Below, piece after piece: positions 1 to 7,948 of a DNA stretch of 64,000 nucleotides. Every line of letters starts with the position of its first letter. The first letter of the stretch is position 1. Source of the DNA: Candidatus Microthrix subdominans (GTDB lineage: Bacteria; Actinomycetota; Acidimicrobiia; Acidimicrobiales; Microtrichaceae); NCBI GenBank assembly GCA_016719385.1, contig JADJZA010000001.1, positions 620,001 to 684,000 on the forward strand, in the 5' to 3' direction. A program made the translations under genes and the position numbers. The notes beneath the pieces were generated by a model. The model was given only the letters and a program-made list of their open reading frames with translations, was not told the origin of the DNA and made no database searches.

Positions 1-18
1 GACCCACCCGGCCGGTTC

Positions 19-375
19 CTAGGAGTTTTTGGCGGGGGCGGAATCCTTGGTCGGCGGTGGTGAGCCCATCGCCCGGTCCCAGCCCGTGGCGGCAGCACGT
101 TGGGCGACGACCCGGGCGACCGCACCCCCGATGCTGATCGCCACCACCCAGCTGAGGGCCTCACCCCAGCCGGTGTCCGGATCGGCCGGGTTGGTCGGCG
201 GCTCCCGGTCGGTGGTCCGTGTCCACAGCACGGTCAACAGCTTCTTGGTACCAACGGCCGCCGCCACGCCGGACAGGCCGGAGACCACCGACCAGCCGAG
301 TCGCTGGCCGGGGCCGGTCGACGCTGCGGCGGAGACGGCCATCGCTGCGGGATGGGTCATTCGTAGGGGGAGCAT
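19..375 (-). CDS. DUF4235 small membrane protein
   Basis: The 118-residue product matches the actinobacterial DUF4235 pattern: a first hydrophobic stretch (about residues 27-50, containing GVAAAVGTKKLLTVLW), a short acidic linker ending in DTGWGEAL, a second hydrophobic segment (about 75-92) and a polar tail. Proteins of this family are small membrane proteins of unknown function. No ribosome binding site clearly decides between ATG starts at 375, 360 and 342, so the N-terminus is uncertain. The gene is divergent from the alpha/beta hydrolase that starts at 427, leaving about 50 bases for two promoters. Family assignment is from recognition of the motif order and is fairly sure; the role is unknown. 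Confidence 0.72.
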   Translation of the reverse strand: MLPLRMTHPAAMAVSAAASTGPGQRLGWSVVSGLSGVAAAVGTKKLLTVLWTRTTDREPPTNPADPDTGWGEALSWVVAISIGGAVARVVAQRAAATGWDRAMGSPPPTKDSAPAKNS

Positions 376-426
376 GCTCGCTCATACCCGCCAGCGCCGG
401 TGCGGAAACTCGGGCAGACTCCGAAG

Positions 427-1338
427 ATGACTGAATCCAACGCTGGCGCGAGCGTCGCCGTCAATGGCGACATCTCGATCGACTACGCGACGCTGGGCGA
501 CAGCGACGCTCCTCCGATCCTCATGATCATGGGCCTCGGCGCCCAGCGGGTCAGCTGGCCGCCGGAGTTCCTGGCGCGGTTGGCCGACCGGGGTCGATTC
601 GTGATCACCTTGGACAACCGGGACGCCGGGCTCTCGACGCACCTGCACGACGCTGCGGTTGCCCTGGACGAGCTGGTCGGCGCCCTGATGGGCGGCGGGC
701 AACTGGCAGAGGTTCCCTACACGCTGTCGGACATGGCCGACGACGCGGTGGCGGTGTTGGACGCCGTGGGCATCGATCGAGCGCACATCGTCGGCGCGTC
801 GATGGGGGGCATGATCGCCCAGATGCTCGTGATCGATCATCCGGAGCGGGCGCTCAGCCTGACGTCGGTGTTCTCGACCACCGGCGAGATGGACGTGGGC
901 GTGCCGACCGATGAGGCGGTCATGGCGCTCATCTCGCCGGTGCCCGAGGATCGGGAGGGCTACATCACCACGATGATGGAGCGCTGGAAGGTGTGGTCGG
1001 CCCCCGAGCACTGGGACGACCGTGCGGTGCGGGGTCGCCTCGAGCGTGAGTACGACCGCAGCTTCGATCCGGGCGCCACCCCCCGCCAGCTGGCGGCCAT
1101 CCTCACCAGCGGGTCGCGAGAGGAGCTGCTGCCCGGCATCAAGGTGCCCACGCTGGTGATCCACGGCCTACTCGACACCCTGGTGCAGCCCACCGGGGGT
1201 CGGCGCACCGCCGAGCTGATCCCCGGCGCCGAGCTGCTCGAGATCCCCGACATGGGCCACGAACTCCCCGAGGCCCACTGGGACACGGTGATCGGGGCGA
1301 TCGTCGGCCACACCGCCGCCGGGCAGGACTCGGCCTGA
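427..1338 (+). CDS. alpha/beta hydrolase
   Basis: This 303-residue protein has the alpha/beta hydrolase fold signature: an oxyanion-loop segment LMIMGLGAQ near residue 35, the nucleophile elbow GASMGG (Ser near residue 124), a late strand with VIHGLLDTLVQP carrying the likely catalytic Asp, and MGHEL with the catalytic His. These are family motifs; the substrate cannot be read from the sequence. The ATG at 427 is preferred over an in-frame GTG at 400 because homology begins just after it. A clear paralog lies on the minus strand at 44899-45768. The gene converges with the aldehyde dehydrogenase, the two stops being about 6 bases apart. Confidence 0.85.
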   Translation: MTESNAGASVAVNGDISIDYATLGDSDAPPILMIMGLGAQRVSWPPEFLARLADRGRFVITLDNRDAGLSTHLHDAAVALDELVGALMGGGQLAEVPYTLSDMADDAVAVLDAVGIDRAHIVGASMGGMIAQMLVIDHPERALSLTSVFSTTGEMDVGVPTDEAVMALISPVPEDREGYITTMMERWKVWSAPEHWDDRAVRGRLEREYDRSFDPGATPRQLAAILTSGSREELLPGIKVPTLVIHGLLDTLVQPTGGRRTAELIPGAELLEIPDMGHELPEAHWDTVIGAIVGHTAAGQDSA

Positions 1339-1344
1339 CGGTCC

Positions 1345-2808
1345 TCAGTAGCGGAGCGTCGGCTCCGTGCCGGCGGGCAGGTTGATCGTCTTGGACTCCA
1401 GGTAGGCGGCCAGGCCCTCGGGACCCAGTTCGCGACCGACGCCCGAGTCCTTGAAGCCGCCGAAGGGCGCCCCCCACTCCATGGCGAACCCGTTGACCGT
1501 GTAGGTGCCGGTGCGCACCTTACGGGCGATATCCAGACCCGCCTGGAGGTCGCCGGTCCATACCGTGCCGGAGAGGCCGTAGTCGCTGTCGTTGGCCACG
1601 CGAATGGCGTCGTCGGTGTCGTCGACCGGGATCACCGCCAGCACGGGGCCGAAGATCTCCTCCTGGGCGATGCGCATCGAGTTGTCGACGTCGGCGAAGA
1701 CGGTCGGCTCGACGAACCAGCCACGATCCTGCCCGTCGGGGCGACCGCCTCCGGTCGTGATGCGAGCACCCTCGTCCCGACCGATCTGCAGGTAGCCCTC
1801 CACCCGGTCGCGCTGGCGCTCGGCGATCAGCGGCCCGCAACCGGTCTCCATGTCGGCCGGATCGCCCACCGGGATGGCGGCCACGGCCTCGGTGAGCGCC
1901 TCGACCACCTCGTCGTAGCGGCTCCTGGTGGCCAGGATGCGGGTTTGGGCAACGCAGGCCTGCCCGTTGTTCATCGTGGAGCTGGCGATCAGCTCGGGCA
2001 TGATTGCGTCCAGGTCGGCGTCGTCACACACGATGGCGGCGGATTTGCCGCCCAACTCAAGCGTGACCCGGCGCAACAGCTCGCCGCAGGCGGCACCGAT
2101 CTTGCGTCCGGCGGCGGTCGACCCCGTGAAGCTGACTTTGTCGACGTCGGGATGGGTCACCAGATGCTGTCCGGTCTCCCGGCCGGCAGGCACGATGTTG
2201 ACCACACCGTCGGGCACGCCGGCGTCGGCGCACAGCTCGGCCAGGGCGTAGGCGGACAGCGGTGTCTCCGGTGCGGGCTTGAGCACCATGGTCGAACCGC
2301 TGGCCAACGCCGGCGCCAGCTTGAGCATCGAGATGAACAGGGGCACGTTCCACGGCACGATGCCGGCGCTCACGCCCACCGGCTCGTGGCGCACGAGGGC
2401 CGGGCCCATCATGCCGGGTCGCACCTCCTCAAACTCGAAGCTGCGGGTCAGCTTGGCGAAGTAGTCGAGCACCATGCCGGTGGCCCCCACCTGGCCGAAG
2501 TGGCTGAACAACAGTGGGCAGCCCACCTCGGCGGTGATCAGGTTGGCCAGGTCGTCGGACCGCTCCAGGAACAGGGCATAGAGCCGGTCGATCACGTCGG
2601 CCCGCTCGGAGGCCGTGGTGCTTCCCCAGTCGCCGTTGAGGGCGCCACGAGCGGCGACGACGGCGGCGTCGATGTCGGCCGGAGCACCCTCGGGGGTGGA
2701 TCCCAACTCCTCTTCGGTGAACGGGGAGATCACCGAGATGCGGGCGTCGGTGGCCGGTGCCACCCAGTCCCCGCCGATGTAGAGCCGGTCGTGGTGCAGG
2801 TTGGTCAT
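1345..2808 (-). CDS. aldehyde dehydrogenase family protein
   Basis: The 487-residue length is typical for NAD(P)-dependent aldehyde dehydrogenases, which oxidise aldehydes to acids in the cytoplasm. Visible signatures are the N-terminal YIGGDWV, the PWNVPLF segment, the catalytic Glu motif LELGGKS and the catalytic Cys in NNGQACVAQTR, followed by EEIFGPVL near the C-terminus. An upstream extension is open but lacks homology. The ATG at 2808 is preceded by AGGGGAA, a good ribosome binding site. The gene is divergent from the diaminopimelate dehydrogenase, about 130 bases apart. The aldehyde substrate is not determinable; NNGQACVAQ and the C-terminal pattern fit broad-range members. Confidence 0.92.
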   Translation of the reverse strand: MTNLHHDRLYIGGDWVAPATDARISVISPFTEEELGSTPEGAPADIDAAVVAARGALNGDWGSTTASERADVIDRLYALFLERSDDLANLITAEVGCPLLFSHFGQVGATGMVLDYFAKLTRSFEFEEVRPGMMGPALVRHEPVGVSAGIVPWNVPLFISMLKLAPALASGSTMVLKPAPETPLSAYALAELCADAGVPDGVVNIVPAGRETGQHLVTHPDVDKVSFTGSTAAGRKIGAACGELLRRVTLELGGKSAAIVCDDADLDAIMPELIASSTMNNGQACVAQTRILATRSRYDEVVEALTEAVAAIPVGDPADMETGCGPLIAERQRDRVEGYLQIGRDEGARITTGGGRPDGQDRGWFVEPTVFADVDNSMRIAQEEIFGPVLAVIPVDDTDDAIRVANDSDYGLSGTVWTGDLQAGLDIARKVRTGTYTVNGFAMEWGAPFGGFKDSGVGRELGPEGLAAYLESKTINLPAGTEPTLRY

Positions 2809-2938
2809 GGTTCCCCTGTGTCGTGTGGTTGTGCGTCGTGTGGTGGTGCGCTTCGTCGCATCGTACCGGCCGACCCGATGCTGCGGGTCAGCCGGTCGGT
2901 TGGGAGAACTCGCTGGTCGCCCCGCATCATGGACGACC

Positions 2939-3925
2939 ATGAGCACCAAGATCAGGATCGCCATCACCGGCTACGGCAACCTCGGACGAGGAGCCGAGGC
3001 GGCCATCACCCAAAGCCCCGACCTCGAACTGGTAGCAATCGTCACCCGGCGGGATCCGGCGACGGTGCGCCCGGCCGACCCGGTCACCCCGGTGTACCGC
3101 CTCGACGATGTGGCCGACCTCCGGGGCACCGTCGACGTGATGCTGTGCTGCGGCGGCTCGAAGGAGGACCTGCCGGTGCAGGGGCCCCTGCTGGCATCGA
3201 TGTTCAACATCGTTGACAGCTACGACACCCACGCCAAGATCCCCGACTACTTCGCGTCGGTCGATGCCCCCGCCCGGGCCAACGGAACCACCGCGGTGAT
3301 CTCCACGGGCTGGGACCCGGGGCTGTTCTCGCTCAACCGCCTGATGGGCGAGGCCATCCTGCCAGAAGGTGTCACCTACACCTTCTGGGGCCGGGGCCTC
3401 AGCCAGGGGCACTCCGACGCCGTGCGCCGGGTGCCCGGCGTGGCCGCCGGCGTGCAGTACACCATCCCCTCGCCCGAGGCGCTCGAACGTGCCGGCAGCG
3501 GCGAACGCCCGGAGCTGACCACCAGGGAGAAGCACACCCGCCACTGCTACGTGGTGCTGGCCGAGGGCGCCGATGCCGACACGGTCGAGCAGGCCATCAT
3601 CACCATGCCCGACTACTTCGTCGACTACGACACCACGGTCACCTTCATCGACGCCGACACGTTGGCCGCCGACCACGACGCCATGCCCCACGGCGGGTTT
3701 GTGATCCGCAGCGCCTCCACCGCCGACGGACACAACCACACCATGCAGTTCTCGTTGGAACTCGAGCACAACCCGGCTTTCACCGCCAGCGTGCTGGTGG
3801 CCTACGCCCGGGCCGCTCACCGGATGAACCAGGCCGGTGCCGTCGGGGCAAACACCCCCTTCGATGTGGCCCCCGGGCTGCTGTCACCTCGGTCACCGGA
3901 GGACCTCCGCCGAGACCTGCTCTGA
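2939..3925 (+). CDS. ddh: meso-diaminopimelate dehydrogenase
   Basis: The product (328 residues; family about 320-330) starts with a Rossmann motif IAITGYGNLGRGAE and continues with the Ddh hallmarks TRRDP, CGGSKEDLP, DSYDTHAKIP, STGWDPGLFS and WGRGLSQGHSDA. The enzyme reductively aminates tetrahydrodipicolinate to meso-diaminopimelate with NADPH, a one-step branch of the lysine and peptidoglycan-precursor pathway. The ATG at 2939 aligns with the usual N-terminus, and in-frame codons upstream are not conserved. It complements lysA at 49686, which decarboxylates the same product. The gene stands alone, divergent from the aldehyde dehydrogenase. Whether the longer succinylase route is also present cannot be seen here. 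Confidence 0.93.
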   Translation: MSTKIRIAITGYGNLGRGAEAAITQSPDLELVAIVTRRDPATVRPADPVTPVYRLDDVADLRGTVDVMLCCGGSKEDLPVQGPLLASMFNIVDSYDTHAKIPDYFASVDAPARANGTTAVISTGWDPGLFSLNRLMGEAILPEGVTYTFWGRGLSQGHSDAVRRVPGVAAGVQYTIPSPEALERAGSGERPELTTREKHTRHCYVVLAEGADADTVEQAIITMPDYFVDYDTTVTFIDADTLAADHDAMPHGGFVIRSASTADGHNHTMQFSLELEHNPAFTASVLVAYARAAHRMNQAGAVGANTPFDVAPGLLSPRSPEDLRRDLL

Positions 3926-3996
3926 TCCGAGCCTCGGATGACCGGGTGTGCCGGTGATGGTCGGTTCACGCTGATGGCGGTTCCATCGCCGGCACC

Positions 3997-4024
3997 TTGG
4001 CGTCGGCGACACCACTTCTAGGGT
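3997..4024 (+). promoter_or_regulatory. candidate promoter of the thioesterase gene (leaderless)
   Basis: TTGGCG (3997-4002), a 16-base spacer and TAGGGT (4019-4024) resemble a sigma-70 type promoter. The -10 box ends 6 bases before the ATG at 4031, so transcription would start at the start codon itself. No purine-rich ribosome binding site is present, which agrees with a leaderless message. No experimental support is available. Confidence 0.4.
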
Positions 4025-4030
4025 GAACGG

Positions 4031-4849
4031 ATGGCCGATTCGCTGTTCACCGTTCTCGACCACGATCACGCCCACGGGCGCTACCAGCCCACCGGGTTCA
4101 GCCGGGGACCATGGTCTCCCCATGCGCTGCACGGCGGACCGACGGCGGCACTGGTGGCCCACGCCGCCGAGCAGGTCTTGGCCGACAGCGGCGCCGACGC
4201 ACGTCTGCCCGTCCGGTTGACACTCGACCTCGAACGGCCCGTGCCGCTCGCTCCGCTGACCGTTCACGCCGAAATCGTGCGGCCCGGCCGCAAGGTGCAG
4301 GTGGCCGAGGTCATCGTCGTCGATGACGACGGGCGCAGGTTGGTGCGGGCCTCGGTGCTGGCCATCCGCCGCCGTGAGGTGACACTGGCGGACGACCTCA
4401 TTCGGCCGGTCGACCGACAACCGACCGATCGACAACAGGGCGGCGGTGACATCGACTGGGTGTTCCCCGATGACGAGGTCGCCTTCCACTCCGACGGGAC
4501 CGAGCACAGCCTCGTGCAGGGATCGTTCGGCAAGCTCGGCCCGGCCACCGACTGGATTCGCCTCGCCGTTCCCGTCCTGCCCGACGTGGAGCCCAGCCCG
4601 TTCCAACGGGTGGTGGCCGCCGCCGACTTCCTCAACGGCATCTCGAGCGTGGTCGACCCGATGCAGGCTACCTACATCAACCCCGATCTCACCGTGACCG
4701 TCCACCGGTTGCCGGTGGGGGAATGGGTGGCCGTCGATGCGGTGACCCGTTTCGAGGACCTGGGCATCGGCACGGCCGAGGCCGACCTCTACGACGAACA
4801 GGGTCGCCTCGGGCGCGCCGTCCAGACCCTGCTGCTCGATCCGGTCTGA
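4031..4849 (+). CDS. thioesterase-like (double hot-dog) protein
   Basis: The 272-residue protein has two hot-dog halves. The first contains GRYQPTGFSRGPW and the conserved ALHGGPTAALVAHAAE helix start, the second contains a Q-rich and aspartate-bearing DFLNGISSVVDP segment and ends in AVQTLLL. This architecture is that of the thioesterase-like superfamily (acyl-CoA thioesterase II related), which hydrolyses acyl-CoA thioesters. The actual acyl chain is unknown. It converges with the LysR gene, and a perfect hairpin at 4901-4934 separates them. The start is supported by the promoter arrangement upstream and by a conserved N-terminus. Confidence 0.75.
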   Translation: MADSLFTVLDHDHAHGRYQPTGFSRGPWSPHALHGGPTAALVAHAAEQVLADSGADARLPVRLTLDLERPVPLAPLTVHAEIVRPGRKVQVAEVIVVDDDGRRLVRASVLAIRRREVTLADDLIRPVDRQPTDRQQGGGDIDWVFPDDEVAFHSDGTEHSLVQGSFGKLGPATDWIRLAVPVLPDVEPSPFQRVVAAADFLNGISSVVDPMQATYINPDLTVTVHRLPVGEWVAVDAVTRFEDLGIGTAEADLYDEQGRLGRAVQTLLLDPV

Positions 4850-4900
4850 CCAGCGCTGAGCCGGCTCCACACGCGACCTACCAGCGGCCAGCGATCGGGG

Positions 4901-4934
4901 CTGTTTCTCAGCTCTGAATCGAGCTGAGAAACAG
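4901..4934. terminator. perfect 14-bp inverted repeat between convergent genes
   Basis: CTGTTTCTCAGCTC (4901-4914) and its exact reverse complement (4921-4934) flank a 6-base loop. The hairpin overlaps the stop codon of the LysR gene (4908-4910) and lies about 50 bases beyond the thioesterase stop, so it could end transcription from both sides. There is no run of T, as is common for actinobacterial terminators. It is AT-richer than its surroundings. Confidence 0.65.
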
Positions 4935-5843
4935 TTCGGTACGCGGGTCGGCTGGTGCTCCGGCTCGGGCGACCGCCACCAGCGTCCGGCGGACCAATTG
5001 CTCCCCGATCGCCAGGCCGTCGCCCCGCTGGCGCTTCACCGGGCGGGGCCCGCCCATGTGGTCGGGCAGCACGGCCCAGCCCAGGCCCAGGGTCACCATC
5101 GACTGCAACACGGTGGGGTTGGCGCTCTCCAACGTGGTGAACGGGTCGGCCCCCCGGGAGCGCAGCGCGCCCTCGATCAACACCCGGGTGGTCGAGCCCT
5201 CCGGCGGCATCACCCACGGGCCCCAGCGCTGCGGATCGGCGAGGTCGTCGGCGCTCACGCCGCCCGGGGCGACGACCACCATCGGCTCATCGGCGATCGT
5301 GGTCGTCGTCACCGTGCTTTCCGACGGGCCGCCCCGTCCGCCGGTGCGCAAAGCGATGTTGTCGCCGACCACCACCGCCAGGTCGAGCTCTCCCCGCTGG
5401 ACGGCTCGGGTGAGCGGAACCGACGTGTCGACCGTGACGTGGAGGGCGTCGCCGGCCAGCTCGCGCACGGCGGCCAGAGCGGGGCGACACGTGGCCACCG
5501 CTGCCGAGTCGATCAACCCCAGCCGGTAGGCGCCGCGGGCACCCGAACGAAGCCGGTTGGCGATTCGGCCGAGATCGGCGGCCTGGGCGACGACCCCGTC
5601 GGCGTGGGGTAGCAGGACGGCCCCGGCCGAAGTCAGCACACGCCTGCGGCCGAGCCGTTCGAACAGCGTGATCCCCAGCCGTCGCTCCAGCTCGGCGATG
5701 CCCTGGCTGAGCGCCGACTGCGTCACCCCGAGCTGGGCAGCGGCCTCGGTCCAGCTGGGCGCACGCGCTGCGGCGCGGAGGTACAAGAGCTGCTGGGTGG
5801 AGAGCGCCGGGACGGTGGTGTCGGCGCTCGCACCGGGTCTCAC
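4908..5843 (-). CDS. LysR-family transcriptional regulator
   Basis: The 311-residue length is typical for LysR regulators. The N-terminal winged helix-turn-helix (about residues 13-72) contains QLLYLRAAARAPSWTEAA, VTQSALSQGIAELERRLG and the usual LFERLGRR wing. A substrate-binding domain follows (about 95-300), with RLGLIDSAA opening its first half. The gene is divergent from inositol-3-phosphate synthase (start 5986), and the shared intergenic region carries two nested inverted repeats (5859-5904), so it probably autoregulates and controls ino1 or a linked function. The inducer is unknown. Its 3' end lies in a terminator-like hairpin. Confidence 0.9.
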   Translation of the reverse strand: MRPGASADTTVPALSTQQLLYLRAAARAPSWTEAAAQLGVTQSALSQGIAELERRLGITLFERLGRRRVLTSAGAVLLPHADGVVAQAADLGRIANRLRSGARGAYRLGLIDSAAVATCRPALAAVRELAGDALHVTVDTSVPLTRAVQRGELDLAVVVGDNIALRTGGRGGPSESTVTTTTIADEPMVVVAPGGVSADDLADPQRWGPWVMPPEGSTTRVLIEGALRSRGADPFTTLESANPTVLQSMVTLGLGWAVLPDHMGGPRPVKRQRGDGLAIGEQLVRRTLVAVARAGAPADPRTELFLSSIQS

Positions 5844-5858
5844 GCGACCTCAATCATA

Positions 5859-5904
5859 AGTAACACCGATGGAACATTGGGTTGACTATAGGGTTACTGT
5901 CAAC
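5859..5904. promoter_or_regulatory. candidate LysR operator between lysR and ino1
   Basis: Two dyads are nested in this divergent intergenic region: GTTGAC (5881-5886) with GTCAAC (5899-5904), and AGTAAC (5859-5864) with GTTACT (5893-5898). A TATAGGGT stretch between them could serve as a -10 box towards ino1. The position and symmetry fit recognition and activation sites of a LysR protein; binding is inferred only. Confidence 0.5.
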
Positions 5905-5985
5905 AACACTCGGATCACGTCGGTCCGACGCAGCGCCAGCGCGCTCCGCATCATCCCGCATTCGCCCCTACCGAGGACACCCCCT

Positions 5986-7317
5986 GTGACCCAGCCTTCC
6001 CAGAACCCCGCCACCCCGCCAGCGCTCGACATCGCCCCAGCCACCGGCCGATTGGGCATGCTCACGCCCGGGATGGGTGCGGTGGCCACCACGGCCATCG
6101 CCGGCATCATGGCGGCCCGCCAAGGTCAGGCCGTGCCGATCGGCAGCCTGACCCAGATGGCCCACATCCGTCTCGGAAGCCGCGACGAGGGCCGCAACCC
6201 GATGATCAAGGACTTCGCTCCGCTGGCGACGCTCGACGACCTGGCCTTCGGCGGCTGGGACCCGATCTCGGCCAACGCGCTGGAAGCGGCGCACACCGCC
6301 GGGGTGCTCAAGGACTCCGACCTGGCGCCCATCTCCGGGGAACTCGAGGGCGTTGCATCGATGCCGGCGGTGTTCGACCAGCGCTGGGTATCGAAGCTGG
6401 ACGGCATTCGCGTGAAGGAGGGTGCCAGCAAATGGGACCTGGCCCGGCAACTCGTCGAGGACATCGAGCGCTTCAAGGAGGAGGAGAACTGCGAGCGCAT
6501 GGTGATGGTGTGGACCGGCTCGACCGAGGCCTACCAGGTGAAGGCCGACGTCCACTCCGACCCCGATGCGTTCGAGGCGGGGATGAAGGCCAACGACGAG
6601 AACATCGCACCCTCGCAGATGTACGCGTGGGCGGCGCTCAGCTCGGGCGTGCCCTTTGCCAACGGTGCCCCCAACCTGGCGGTCGACACGCCATGGGCGG
6701 CCACGCTGGCGGCCGAACGGGGCGTGCCCTTCGCCGGCAAGGACTTCAAGACCGGCCAGACGCTGATCAAGACCATCCTGGCGCCCGGGTTCAAGGCCCG
6801 CATGTTGGGCCTTCGCGGCTGGTACTCCACCAACATCCTGGGCAACCGGGACGGTGAGGTGCTCGACGACCCCGAGAACTTCAAGACGAAGGAAATGTCC
6901 AAGCTGGGAGTGCTCGACACGATCCTCCAACCCGAGGTGTATCCCGATCTGTACGGCAACATCGATCACGTCGTACGCATCAACTACTACCCGCCGCGGG
7001 GCGACAACAAGGAGGGTTGGGACGCCATCGACATCTTCGGATGGATGGGGTACCCGATGGAGATCAAGGTCGACTTCCTGTGCCGCGACTCGATCCTGGC
7101 CGCCCCGATCGTGTTGGACCTGGCGCTGTTCTTGGACCTGGCCCAGCGGGCGGGGCAATCGGGCCTGCAGGAGTGGCTGAGCTTCTACTGGAAGGCGCCC
7201 GACGCGCTCGGCGGTGTGCCGCCCGAACACGACATCTTCATCCAACAGCTCAAGTTGAAGAACACGCTGCGCTCGTGGATGGGCGAGGATCCAATCACCC
7301 ACGCCGAGGGCGAGTAG
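5986..7317 (+). CDS. ino1: inositol-3-phosphate synthase, long type
   Basis: The enzyme converts glucose 6-phosphate to inositol 3-phosphate with NAD as a bound cofactor, feeding phosphatidylinositol and inositol-thiol synthesis. The 443-residue product shows the glycine-rich NAD loop LGMLTPGMGAVATTAI near the N-terminus, VWTGSTE, GVPFAGKDFKTGQT, NILGNRDG and the lyase-core motif CRDSILAAPIVLDL. That last motif and the length resemble the long class of the family more than the roughly 360-residue mycobacterial Ino1. The GTG at 5986 follows GAGG by about 9 bases; an ATG at 5869 would add 39 unlike residues that overlap the regulatory dyads. Divergent lysR upstream suggests regulation. Confidence 0.9.
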   Translation: MTQPSQNPATPPALDIAPATGRLGMLTPGMGAVATTAIAGIMAARQGQAVPIGSLTQMAHIRLGSRDEGRNPMIKDFAPLATLDDLAFGGWDPISANALEAAHTAGVLKDSDLAPISGELEGVASMPAVFDQRWVSKLDGIRVKEGASKWDLARQLVEDIERFKEEENCERMVMVWTGSTEAYQVKADVHSDPDAFEAGMKANDENIAPSQMYAWAALSSGVPFANGAPNLAVDTPWAATLAAERGVPFAGKDFKTGQTLIKTILAPGFKARMLGLRGWYSTNILGNRDGEVLDDPENFKTKEMSKLGVLDTILQPEVYPDLYGNIDHVVRINYYPPRGDNKEGWDAIDIFGWMGYPMEIKVDFLCRDSILAAPIVLDLALFLDLAQRAGQSGLQEWLSFYWKAPDALGGVPPEHDIFIQQLKLKNTLRSWMGEDPITHAEGE

Positions 7318-7324
7318 CGCTCCG

Positions 7325-7717
7325 CTACGGGAGCACCTGCACGTCGAACTGGTTGAGGTGCACCTCGACGGTCACCTCGCCGGCCGATGGCGGTGCCAGT
7401 TCGACCGAGCCGGACAACAGCCTGCCCACGACCTCGATGCCGAGGTGTTCGTCGGCCGCGCCGACGGGCACCTCGGTGAAAACGATGCCGGCGGTGCCGT
7501 CGGACCGGGTGGTCACCCCGCAGCGACGGGCCACCTCGACCCCGCCGTAGCGAACGACGACCGTGTCGCGGGCGAACCCGTTGCCCAACACGACCCGAAA
7601 GCGCCCGGGCTGGAGTCTGCCGGGATCGGCACCGCCACCGATCGGGATCTCCGAGCGGGCGGTGGCATCGATGGCGTGCTGCTCGAGTTCGTTGGAATCC
7701 ACGATGGCATGGGACAT
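7325..7717 (-). CDS. uncharacterised 130-residue protein
   Basis: No family is recognised with confidence. The product begins MSHAIVDSNELEQ, has a proline/glycine-rich middle, and a beta-rich C-terminal half with alternating hydrophobic residues (RFRVVLGNGF, TVVVRYGGVEVARR, GIVFTEVP, EVTVEVHLNQFDV), which looks like a small beta-sandwich. There is no signal peptide, membrane segment or cysteine cluster beyond one Cys. It converges with ino1, the stops being about 8 bases apart, and is divergent from the large GMC fusion gene. An in-frame extension upstream is not supported by composition. Codon-position GC supports this strand as coding. Function unknown. Confidence 0.6.
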   Translation of the reverse strand: MSHAIVDSNELEQHAIDATARSEIPIGGGADPGRLQPGRFRVVLGNGFARDTVVVRYGGVEVARRCGVTTRSDGTAGIVFTEVPVGAADEHLGIEVVGRLLSGSVELAPPSAGEVTVEVHLNQFDVQVLP

Positions 7718-7948
7718 GGGGACCTTCAGCCTGCCGATGGTCGAAGTGCCGGCGGGCGAATGTGCCCCCGGGTGGTGTTGATGGTGCCTGTCTCCGACGA
7801 CCCGGATATCCCGGGTGAGGCGAATGACATTCCTCCCAGCGTGCACGACGGCGCTCAACGGTGTCTCTTCATCGGTGAACGCACACTTAATCTCTGCTTA
7901 AAACCGTCGAAAAGGCCGTCAACAGAGTGGATCGGGCCGGTTTGGCGG

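Noticed and set aside
7358..7948. Upstream extension of the GMC fusion gene
   Set aside because: The extension overlaps the minus-strand 130-residue gene, contains an AT-rich non-coding-like segment and has no homology to the family N-terminus.
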